Source: Candidatus Nealsoniibacteriota bacterium (GTDB lineage: Bacteria > Patescibacteriota > Minisyncoccia > Minisyncoccales > MHMH01). Taken from it: a stretch of 13,649 bases of DNA. Below, piece by piece: positions 6,975 through 11,690 of this stretch. A program made the translations under genes and the position numbers. Position 1 is the first letter of the stretch, and every line of letters starts with the position of its first letter. The notes beneath the pieces were generated by a model that saw only the letters and a list, made by a program, of their open reading frames with translations, had not been told where the DNA came from and searched no databases. The stretch covers positions 1 to 13,649 of the forward strand of contig JACOYG010000059.1 of the NCBI GenBank assembly GCA_016181985.1, read 5' to 3'.

Positions 6975-7424
6975 ATGCCAAAAGCAACAAAAACAATTAA
7001 AAAGACATTGCCGCCAAAAGAATCTCCAAAATCAACCGAGAAATATTTTGAGGCGATAGGCAGAAGAAAAACTTCTTCGGCCAGAGTCAGAATTTTCCTG
7101 AATGACAGCAAGGAAATTTTGGTTAACGACAAGCCGTACGATGTTTATTTTCCTACTCTGGACATGCAGGAAAAGGTTGTATCTCCCTTAAATTCAATCG
7201 GCACGGATAAATTCAAGATTTTGGTTAAAGTATCGGGCGGGGGGATTCATTCCCAATCGGAGGCTGTGAGGCATGGCATTGCCAGGGCATTGATTCTTTT
7301 TAATTTAGATTTTAGAAAACGACTTAAAAAGGCGGGCTTCTTAACCAGAGATTCCAGAATGAGAGAAAGAAAGAAGTTCGGTTTAAAGAGAGCTCGCCGC
7401 GCGCCTCAATGGAGGAAGCGTTAA
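6975..7424 (+). CDS. rpsI: 30S ribosomal protein S9 (uS9)
   Basis: S9 sits in the 30S head, and its C-terminal tail reaches the P-site tRNA. After a Lys/Thr/Pro-rich N-terminal extension (about 25 residues) comes YFEAIGRRKTSSARVRIFL, then VKVSGGGIHSQSEAVRHGIARAL, and the universal tail RRAPQWRKR with the final Lys-Arg. I chose the ATG one nucleotide after the rplM stop (149 residues); an in-frame TTG at 6966 would add three residues. It is the last gene of the operon and is followed by a GC-rich structured element. Confidence 0.96.
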   Translation: MPKATKTIKKTLPPKESPKSTEKYFEAIGRRKTSSARVRIFLNDSKEILVNDKPYDVYFPTLDMQEKVVSPLNSIGTDKFKILVKVSGGGIHSQSEAVRHGIARALILFNLDFRKRLKKAGFLTRDSRMRERKKFGLKRARRAPQWRKR

Positions 7425-7430
7425 AGGCTT

Positions 7431-7567
7431 AATCTTACCACACGAAAAACCGCAGTCGCTCGCCCCAGCGGGGCTTGCGCTGCTCGTGTCTCGGGCTCGC
7501 TCTCTCCGCCTTTGGCGGAGAACCATGCCCGCTCGCCCTGCGAAACGTTTTTCTTAGCGGTAAGATT
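7431..7567. repeat. GC-rich structured intergenic element with terminal inverted repeats
   Basis: Outer arms aatcttacc (7431-7439) and ggtaagatt (7559-7567) are perfect complements. Inside them gaaaaac (7444-7450) pairs with gtttttc (7547-7553), and cgcag (7451-7455) with ctgcg (7538-7542). This stem encloses two strong hairpins: gcccc-agc-ggggc (7462-7474) and ctccgcc-ttt-ggcggag (7504-7520). The base composition is unlike the flanking genes. It could be a small non-autonomous mobile element, a structured RNA or an operon-end processing signal. The open frames crossing it show no recognisable protein. Confidence 0.6.
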
Positions 7568-7596
7568 TCGCCCTCTGTTTCCGAGCAGATTAAATT

Positions 7597-8298
7597 ATGC
7601 TTAGAGAACTTATCGATAAATTTTATTTGGATAATCAGAGAAACAAAGAGCAGAATCACTTTTACATCACGGACGCTGGCCGATGCGCCAGGTCCCTTTT
7701 TTTTAAGTTTAAGAACGCGCCCCGCAAGGAAATGGAAGCCAGCGTTTTGAGGCTGTTTGATCACGGCGACCACATACATCAATTGATAATGAAGCCTCTG
7801 CTTAGTATTAGGGATATACACGTGGTGGCTTCGGAGGTGAATATTCCTCCCCAGGAGATAATTTCCGGGAGATCGGACGCCATCGTCAGCGACGGGAAAA
7901 ATTTGTATGTTTTGGATATTAAAAGCATGAACAGCATGATTTTTGATAAGCTGATAGAACCCAAAGAAGAAAATATCGACCAACTTCAGCTTTATTTGCA
8001 CTACTTTAAAATACCCAAAGGCATTCTTCTTTACGTGAATAAAAACACCTTGGGCTTAAAAGAGTTTTTTGTGGATTACAGCCAGGAAAGAGCGCTTTCG
8101 CTGATCGCGTCTCTTCAGGAAACCAAGAAAAAAATTGACGCTGGTTTGGTTCCGGACAGGATTCAGGGCTATCCGGCCGATTGGCAATGCAGGTACTGCC
8201 AATTCCGTGAAATTTGCGGCATGGCCGGCGCCGGCGAAATAAAATGGGATTCTTTCAAGGACAGAATTGAGGGATTTACGAAATCCGCTCAAATTTGA
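7597..8298 (+). CDS. 4Fe-4S PD-(D/E)XK nuclease, Cas4/RecB-like
   Basis: This 233-residue protein carries the PD-(D/E)XK exonuclease motifs in order: His in GDHIH (H59), GRSD (D94), LDIKS (D107, K109) and QLQLY (Q129, Y133). Four cysteines (C30 near the N-terminus; C198, C201, C207 near the C-terminus) match the 4Fe-4S arrangement of Cas4, AddB and Exo V-type nucleases. Such proteins resect or trim single-stranded ends. No cas1, cas2, helicase or CRISPR array is present, so a stand-alone repair role is more likely than CRISPR adaptation; this is inference. The last codons (GFTKSAQI and stop) lie inside a 42-bp palindrome, so the native C-terminus may have been changed by that insertion. A glycosylase gene follows 22 nt later. 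Confidence 0.85.
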   Translation: MLRELIDKFYLDNQRNKEQNHFYITDAGRCARSLFFKFKNAPRKEMEASVLRLFDHGDHIHQLIMKPLLSIRDIHVVASEVNIPPQEIISGRSDAIVSDGKNLYVLDIKSMNSMIFDKLIEPKEENIDQLQLYLHYFKIPKGILLYVNKNTLGLKEFFVDYSQERALSLIASLQETKKKIDAGLVPDRIQGYPADWQCRYCQFREICGMAGAGEIKWDSFKDRIEGFTKSAQI

Positions 8299-8314
8299 GA
8301 GGATTTCGTAAATC
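8273..8314. repeat. 42-bp palindrome, copy 2 (inverse of 601-642)
   Basis: This is the exact reverse complement of 601-642: 21-bp arms with one mismatched position. It contains the stop codon of the nuclease gene. Unlike copy 1 it is not followed by a T-tract on either strand, so terminator function is not supported here. Confidence 0.85.
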
Positions 8315-8320
8315 TCAAAT

Positions 8321-8758
8321 ATGCGACTTAAAAAGTCTTTTTTTGTTAGGCCGGCATTGCTGGTGGCCAAAGAACTTTTGGGCAAGTACTTGGTTCGCCG
8401 ATACGGCGGCAAGGAAATTTCTTTAATGATTACCGAAGTCGAGGCTTATGCCGGGCCGAATGACAAAGCTTCTCACGCCAGCCGGGGCAGGACCGAAAGA
8501 AACAAGGTTATGTTTGACGAAGGCGGCAGATGGTATGTTTATTTTACCTACGGCATGCACTGGATGCTGAATGTCGTTACCGGTCCCCAAAATTATCCTG
8601 CGGCTGTTTTGATACGCGGAACGGATAAGGTTCAGGGTCCCGCTCGGCTGACCAAGCATCTGAAAATCGACAAAAGACTTAACGCCAGATTGGCCGATAC
8701 AAAGAGCGGCCTTTGGATTGAGGATCGCGGCTTCAAAATTAAATCTTCTGAAATTTAA
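8321..8758 (+). CDS. mpg: 3-methyladenine DNA glycosylase (AAG/MPG), main part, frame broken at the 3' end
   Basis: This base-excision enzyme removes alkylated purines. Conserved blocks are ELLGKYLVRR, ITEVEAYAGPNDKASHASRGRTERNKVMF (with the catalytic Glu in EVEAY), GGRWYVYFTYGMHWMLNVV and PAAVLIRG. The frame stops at 145 residues after KIKSSEI. The missing family C-terminus is present in another frame directly downstream (8752-8832), so one nucleotide has been lost, probably in the TTT at 8754-8756. This is either a young pseudogene or a sequence error. The internal segment before QGPARLTKHL is also shorter than in most relatives. It lies 22 nt after the nuclease gene, and a repair pair is plausible. 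Confidence 0.88.
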   Translation: MRLKKSFFVRPALLVAKELLGKYLVRRYGGKEISLMITEVEAYAGPNDKASHASRGRTERNKVMFDEGGRWYVYFTYGMHWMLNVVTGPQNYPAAVLIRGTDKVQGPARLTKHLKIDKRLNARLADTKSGLWIEDRGFKIKSSEI

Positions 8759-8832
8759 AAACGCCGAGAATCGGCGTAGATTATGCCAAAGAATGGGCCA
8801 AGAAACCATGGAGGTTTTATCTAAGGCAGTAA
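8752..8832 (+). pseudogene. Out-of-frame C-terminus of the MPG glycosylase
   Basis: Reading from 8752 gives a short stretch ending KTPRIGVDYAKEWAKKPWRF and YLRQ, then TAA at 8830-8832. This is the family's usual C-terminal signature (RIG...A.eWa.kPWRFy). It continues the gene at 8321 in the -1 frame, with a full length of about 170 residues if repaired. It overlaps the end of the opposite-strand PEGA gene by 12 nt. Confidence 0.8.
8756..8777 (-). terminator. Intrinsic terminator of the PEGA gene
   Basis: The perfect 7-bp stem acgccga/tcggcgt (8761-8777, loop gaa) is followed on the minus strand by TTTT (complement of 8757-8760). It lies 44 nt past the PEGA stop codon and inside the 3' end of the glycosylase coding region. 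The glycosylase frameshift falls at the edge of this U-tract. Confidence 0.7.
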
Positions 8833-9576
8833 GTTTTCCAGCAGGTATGTTTTACCGTCGCTTAAAACGTATAGTTTTTTAGCGTTTTTGTCCCATGTTA
8901 TTTGCGGCTTTGGGAATTCCGCCAAGTCCACGATATTCAGCCCTCCTCTATTATCAATTTCGGTAATTTTTATTTTATTCCCCACGTTAAATATCAAATA
9001 ATAGTTATTCAGCCAGAATATGTCACCGATTTTTTCTGAAAAGCGAGTCAGAAATATTTTTTCTCCCTGCCTGCCAATAGGCGGGTTGTCTTTTAAAAAC
9101 GTTATCCATATTTCGTATCCGTTTGATCCGATAATCTTCTCCTTGTCCGTGGAAGTGGCTGAAGCGATAATTTTTTGAGGCGCCTGACCGATGACAGCGA
9201 ATTGAGGACTCACCGGAAAAAGAGTGATATTTTCAGCTTCGGTCACTTCTTTTTCTTTGACTTCAAGAGTTTTTTCCCAAGAGTAATAGCCATCTTTTTT
9301 AATTTCAATGTCGTAATTTTTAGGAAGCAGGTTTTCGATATAGGCGGCATTGGTGAGCATTGAAGTGCCTTTCGTCAGCTTGCCGTTGATATAGACATCG
9401 GCGCGGTCCGGCGCGACTTTGAAATAAAGTCCTCCGGTTTGGACTATTTTTAATCCGCCGTCGGGCGCATTGAAATCAACCCTGTATCCTTGTGAATAAA
9501 AAACCGCCGAGGGAGCTCCTAATATAAACAAAAAAACAAAAAGAATAAAAATAGTAGTTCTGGTTCTCTTTGTCAT
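8821..9576 (-). CDS. PEGA-domain membrane-anchored protein
   Basis: This is a 251-residue protein with an N-terminal membrane helix or signal anchor (about 8-26, TIFILFVFLFILGAPSAVF), then a PEGA-type beta domain (about 50-105, VAPDRADVYINGKLTKGTS through LPKNYDIEIKKDGYYSW). The rest resembles the start of a beta-propeller or repeat region (IASATSTDKEKIIGSNGYEIW), but I cannot name it. PEGA domains occur in surface proteins; the function is unknown. I chose the ATG at 9576; an upstream in-frame ATG at 9660 would extend translation through a palindrome (9585-9627) and add 28 residues that do not look like a signal sequence. Residues 165-172 (PPIGRQGE) are encoded by a small hairpin repeat. It converges with the glycosylase and diverges from the Nudix gene. 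Confidence 0.8.
   Translation of the reverse strand: MTKRTRTTIFILFVFLFILGAPSAVFYSQGYRVDFNAPDGGLKIVQTGGLYFKVAPDRADVYINGKLTKGTSMLTNAAYIENLLPKNYDIEIKKDGYYSWEKTLEVKEKEVTEAENITLFPVSPQFAVIGQAPQKIIASATSTDKEKIIGSNGYEIWITFLKDNPPIGRQGEKIFLTRFSEKIGDIFWLNNYYLIFNVGNKIKITEIDNRGGLNIVDLAEFPKPQITWDKNAKKLYVLSDGKTYLLENLLP
9065..9085. repeat. Short hairpin repeat inside the PEGA gene
   Basis: The sequence contains cctgcc (9070-9075), a 4-nt loop and ggcggg (9080-9085), forming a 6-bp stem with one wobble pair, preceded by another partial cctgc. It is translated as PPIGRQGE. I recall similar GRQG-coding, cctgcc-rich repeats scattered through Patescibacteria proteins; that comparison is from memory. Confidence 0.5.
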
Positions 9577-9584
9577 AGTTAATT

Positions 9585-9627
9585 GGGAGTCCGACTTCCC
9601 CCATATCTGGAGGGAAGTCGGACTCCC
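9585..9627. repeat. Palindromic REP-like element upstream of the PEGA gene
   Basis: Arms 9585-9600 and 9612-9627 are perfect 16-bp complements (gggagtccgacttccc) around an 11-nt loop that is itself nearly palindromic. The arm contains gagtccgact, close to the gagtc-g-gactc core of the elements around the transposase at 10.2-11.0 kb. It ends 8 nt upstream of the minus-strand start codon. Confidence 0.8.
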
Positions 9628-9658
9628 CGGATATCCGTCTTCGTATTCATGGTATCTC

Positions 9659-9688
9659 ATTGACTTTACAAAATCAATCTGCTAATCT
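9659..9688 (+). promoter_or_regulatory. Promoter-like repeat upstream of the Nudix gene (copy 1)
   Basis: TTGACT (9660-9665), 17 bp, TAATCT (9683-9688). The 26 bp from 9659 match 11025-11050 at 24 positions. The sequence is near-palindromic (attga...tcaat). On the minus strand it also offers TTGATT (9672-9677), 17 bp and TACCAT (9649-9654), which could serve the divergent PEGA gene. Confidence 0.5.
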
Positions 9689-9702
9689 CTTCTGCAGCTA
9701 AT

Positions 9703-10158
9703 ATGACAAAGAAATGGGATGGCCGATGGAATTTGCCCGGCGGCGGCGTTGATGAAAAAGACGCCGAAAAGTCTTTAACTCCCGAGCAAGTTGTTGCCCG
9801 AGAAGTAAAAGAGGAAACCGGGTTGGATGTAAAAATTACCGATTTCAGACCAATTGGCGAGTACCCGACAGCTAAACACACCGATGTGGCGATTACTTAT
9901 TTGTGCGAAGCTTTTAGCGGCGCGCTTCAAATTAACGAAGAGGGTGTTTCTTTCAAATATGTGACGCCCGATGAGGTTATGGCGATGGCCAGAATAGGCG
10001 ATGTGCACGATGGCCTGGTTGGAGGAATTATTACTTCAACTGGTGGCGTGCCGCGGCATATTCAGATGTGCTTGCATTATTTTACCCGAGTTTGCCCGAA
10101 TGAATTTTATCAAGAAAGGGCTCGGGCTTATTGCAAGGAATTAGGTATTCCTGCGTAA
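9703..10158 (+). CDS. Nudix hydrolase with short N-terminus
   Basis: This 151-residue protein belongs to the Nudix family, which cleaves nucleoside diphosphates linked to another moiety; the substrate cannot be told from sequence. The Nudix box is recognisable as WNLPGGGVDEKDAEKSL followed by REVKEETGL, with about four extra residues between its two halves; REVKEE supplies the metal-binding glutamates. The protein begins only about eight residues before LPGGG, so the first beta-strand of the fold seems to be missing. Upstream, the same frame meets a stop at 9661 without another ATG, GTG or TTG. It may be N-terminally truncated, or the start was replaced when the promoter-like repeat arrived. 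An intrinsic terminator follows. Confidence 0.8.
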   Translation: MTKKWDGRWNLPGGGVDEKDAEKSLTPEQVVAREVKEETGLDVKITDFRPIGEYPTAKHTDVAITYLCEAFSGALQINEEGVSFKYVTPDEVMAMARIGDVHDGLVGGIITSTGGVPRHIQMCLHYFTRVCPNEFYQERARAYCKELGIPA

Positions 10159-10164
10159 TATAGT

Positions 10165-10193
10165 AAAGGCGTTCGCTTAGGCGGACGCTTTTT
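10165..10193 (+). terminator. Intrinsic terminator after the Nudix gene
   Basis: The stem gcgttcgc (10169-10176) pairs with gcggacgc (10181-10188), with one T-G wobble and loop ttag, followed by TTTTT. The A residues at 10165-10167 extend pairing into the T-tract. It begins 7 nt after the Nudix stop codon. Confidence 0.8.
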
Positions 10194-10204
10194 AAATCGA
10201 GCGG

Positions 10205-10233
10205 AATTGAGCGGAGTCGGACTCCGCTCAATT
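10205..10233. repeat. REP palindrome upstream of the transposase
   Basis: This is a perfect 29-bp palindrome: the arm aattgagcggagtc (10205-10218), a central g, and its complement (10220-10233). A partial direct copy of gagcgga precedes it at 10199. It lies 25 nt before the transposase start, over the -35 region of the likely promoter. Confidence 0.9.
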
Positions 10234-10242
10234 ATGTTTTTA

Positions 10243-10251
10243 TGTTATCAT
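10243..10251 (+). promoter_or_regulatory. Extended -10 of the transposase gene
   Basis: TGT-TATCAT forms an extended -10 box ending 6 nt before the ATG at 10258, so the transcript would be leaderless. The -35 region falls within the REP palindrome and has no consensus hexamer. Confidence 0.45.
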
Positions 10252-10257
10252 GAGCTT

Positions 10258-10932
10258 ATGAGCGAGTTTTACCATACTTATAATCGAGGAACGGAAAAAC
10301 GAAAAATATTTTTAGAAGATGCAGACTATTTTCGAGGTATTCATAACCTTTATGAATTTAACGATAAAAATATCGTAATAAATACGGCTCGAAAAATTGA
10401 GGGGAGTCCGACTCCGCTCAATAAATCGCGCGATAGATTGGTGGACCTATTTGTTTGGTGTTTTATGCCAAACCATTATCATTTATTTTCGAGCCCCGTA
10501 AAAGATAACGGCCTTCCGGAATTTCATCGTAAGTTCGGTTGCGGATTTACTAATTATTTTAATCTTAAATATGATAGAAGCGGTGTATTATTTCAGGGAG
10601 GATATAAAAAAGTTCACGTCACCGGCGATGCCCAGGCATTGCAACTAATTTGCTATATTCATTCAAACCCTCTTGATTTATGGAAGCCGAGTTGGAAAGA
10701 AAAAGGATTAACCGATTTAGAGATTCAAAGCGCTCTAAAGTTTTTGGAAAAATATCGCTGGTCAAGCCACTTGGATTGGTGGGGTATAAAGAATTTCCCA
10801 TCACTGATAAACAATAATTTTATTGATAGATTTTTTAAGAATTCAGAGGAATACCGAGAATTTTTTATAAATTGGCTAAAATATTACGAGAAAAATATCA
10901 CGAACTTTCAAGGATTTATCATAGAAAAATAA
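10258..10932 (+). CDS. REP-associated Y1 tyrosine transposase (RAYT, IS200-like)
   Basis: This is a 225-residue Y1/HUH transposase of the RAYT (TnpA-REP) type, which nicks single-stranded DNA at palindromic REP sequences. Features are the N-terminal YHTYNRGTEKRKIFLEDADYF, the HUH motif in MPNHYHLF (H73, H75), and the catalytic-helix signature CYIHSNP with the candidate tyrosine Y133. The C-terminal part (EKYRWSSHLDWWG) is typical. It is framed by REP palindromes at 10205-10233 and 10953-10994. A third copy (10396-10422) lies in frame within the gene as exactly nine codons (I47-N55), just before the conserved LVDLFVWCFMPNHYH block. The ATG at 10258 fits the family start; an upstream TTG at 10207 would read through the palindrome and is unlikely. 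No IS-type partner gene (tnpB) is present, as expected for RAYTs. Confidence 0.92.
   Translation: MSEFYHTYNRGTEKRKIFLEDADYFRGIHNLYEFNDKNIVINTARKIEGSPTPLNKSRDRLVDLFVWCFMPNHYHLFSSPVKDNGLPEFHRKFGCGFTNYFNLKYDRSGVLFQGGYKKVHVTGDAQALQLICYIHSNPLDLWKPSWKEKGLTDLEIQSALKFLEKYRWSSHLDWWGIKNFPSLINNNFIDRFFKNSEEYREFFINWLKYYEKNITNFQGFIIEK
10396..10422. repeat. In-frame REP palindrome inside the transposase gene
   Basis: The arm attgaggggagtc (10396-10408) and gactccgctcaat (10410-10422) are complements with one mismatch around a single central base. It is 27 nt, or nine codons, of the same family as the flanking elements, and is translated as IEGSPTPLN. Confidence 0.9.
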
Positions 10933-10952
10933 TAAAGATTCAACTAATTGTT

Positions 10953-10994
10953 AATTGAGCGGAGTTCGACTCCGCTCAATTACTCCGCTCAATT
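10953..10994. repeat. REP palindrome plus extra half-site downstream of the transposase
   Basis: The arm aattgagcggagt (10953-10965), a 3-nt loop (tcg) and its complement (10969-10981) form a perfect palindrome. A second copy of the right arm, actccgctcaatt, follows directly at 10982-10994. It begins 20 nt after the transposase stop. Confidence 0.9.
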
Positions 10995-11024
10995 AGCCGC
11001 TTCTATCTTACACACCACGCACTT

Positions 11025-11054
11025 ATTGACTTTTCAAAATCAATCGGCTAGCAT
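11025..11054 (+). promoter_or_regulatory. Promoter-like repeat upstream of the small two-gene unit (copy 2)
   Basis: TTGACT (11026-11031), 17 bp, TAGCAT (11049-11054). The 26 bp from 11025 match 9659-9684 at 24 positions. A perfect TATAAT at 11059-11064 is an alternative -10 box without a matching -35. Either would give an untranslated leader of about 25-36 nt containing the strong ribosome binding site. Confidence 0.5.
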
Positions 11055-11096
11055 ACGCTATAATGATAGTTAATTAAAAATAAAATAGGAGGCGAT

Positions 11097-11435
11097 ATGT
11101 TTGGATATGCTACCGCAGAAAGAGAAAAAGATTTGTTAGTAAGAGTGGAGAGTCTTGAAAGAGAATGGGATCAATTTAAGTCATTTATTTCTCAAAAGAT
11201 AGCTGAGCCGCCTGAAGATGTGCCTCTAAAGAGGCTCAGAGAATTTTTTAAGTCAGATGGGCCGACAAATTGGGGCAAATTTGCCGGCCGCAGCATGGTA
11301 ACGGTGAGTACGGGCGTATATTTTTTCCTTGAGCATATTCACAAAATGATAATGGATTTTAATCTTGATGTTTCCGAGGATGTCACTGTTCCTCAAGCTT
11401 TGGCCGCAGCTGTCGCAAAGACTGTAAAAAAATAA
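11097..11435 (+). CDS. Hypothetical 112-residue protein with N-terminal coiled coil
   Basis: I do not recognise this protein. Residues about 7-37 (EREKDLLVRVESLEREWDQFKSFI) are charged with heptad-like spacing and probably form a coiled coil. A middle part (PPEDVPLKRLREFFKSDGPTN) is followed by a more hydrophobic helix-forming stretch (about 66-85, GRSMVTVSTGVYFFLEHIHK) that is too polar to be a sure membrane segment. No signal peptide is seen. It has a strong Shine-Dalgarno site, AGGAGG at 11087-11092, 4 nt before the ATG, unlike most genes here, and is followed 15 nt later by a tiny membrane peptide with an equally strong site. The two are probably one transcript. The Shine-Dalgarno style hints at a different origin or high expression. 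Confidence 0.7.
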   Translation: MFGYATAEREKDLLVRVESLEREWDQFKSFISQKIAEPPEDVPLKRLREFFKSDGPTNWGKFAGRSMVTVSTGVYFFLEHIHKMIMDFNLDVSEDVTVPQALAAAVAKTVKK

Positions 11436-11450
11436 AAAAGGAGGCAGGAA

Positions 11451-11546
11451 ATGGAAGCGCGAAAAGCGATATTTGTCTTAAGTGTTTCTATGGTTGTTTT
11501 CGGAATAATTTTTGGATTATCAATTGGCTATGTATTGTTAACATAG
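11451..11546 (+). CDS. Small single-span membrane peptide (31 residues)
   Basis: The frame encodes MEARKAIFVLSVSMVVFGII and then FGLSIGYVLLT. It has a short positively charged N-terminus and one hydrophobic helix from residue 7 to 30, so it would sit in the membrane with the N-terminus inside. An AGGAGG site at 11439-11444, 6 nt before the ATG, supports real translation. It lies 15 nt after the 112-residue gene. Possible roles are a small membrane regulator or a toxin-like peptide; there is no homology I can name. No antisense RNA or antitoxin gene is evident next to it. Confidence 0.6.
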   Translation: MEARKAIFVLSVSMVVFGIIFGLSIGYVLLT

Positions 11547-11651
11547 CTATCGCCACGTTAGCGATATTGTCCTTCGTAAAGATCTTGGATTGTCTTCCTA
11601 ATCAGAGTTAAATCCCTTGCGATTACACATTGAATTGCAGGGGATTTTAAT

Positions 11652-11680
11652 TTGCCAAAAAGGGCTTTTTTGTTTAGAAT
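11652..11680 (+). promoter_or_regulatory. murA promoter
   Basis: TTGCCA (11652-11657), a 17-bp spacer and TAGAAT (11675-11680) closely match consensus. The -10 box ends 10 nt before the ATG at 11691, predicting a leader of about 3-4 nt. The in-frame TTG at 11652 is part of the -35 box and so cannot be the start codon. Confidence 0.7.
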
Positions 11681-11690
11681 GATAAAGAAC

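Noticed and set aside
7475..7750. Plus-strand open frame in the GC-rich element
   Set aside because: It overlaps the nuclease gene in another frame and is composed of hairpin sequence; no protein features.
7435..8001. Long open frame on the minus strand (188 codons) across the intergenic element and nuclease gene
   Set aside because: It is antisense to the nuclease gene with clear motifs, starts in no recognisable context and shows no domain.
7597..8298. CRISPR adaptation module (Cas4)
   Set aside because: No cas1, cas2 or spaced direct repeats anywhere in the window.
8740..8777. Programmed -1 frameshift in the glycosylase with the hairpin as stimulator
   Set aside because: The sequence at the junction (gaa att taa) does not fit the X-XXY-YYZ slippery pattern, and the A-run is short; mutation or sequence error is simpler.
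10207..10257. Longer transposase start (TTG at 10207)
   Set aside because: It would translate the REP palindrome and lies upstream of the likely -10; the family start fits the ATG at 10258.
11548..11566. Hairpin tatcgc/gcgata after the small membrane peptide gene as terminator
   Set aside because: The stem is only 6 bp with a 7-nt loop and no T-tract; too weak to annotate.
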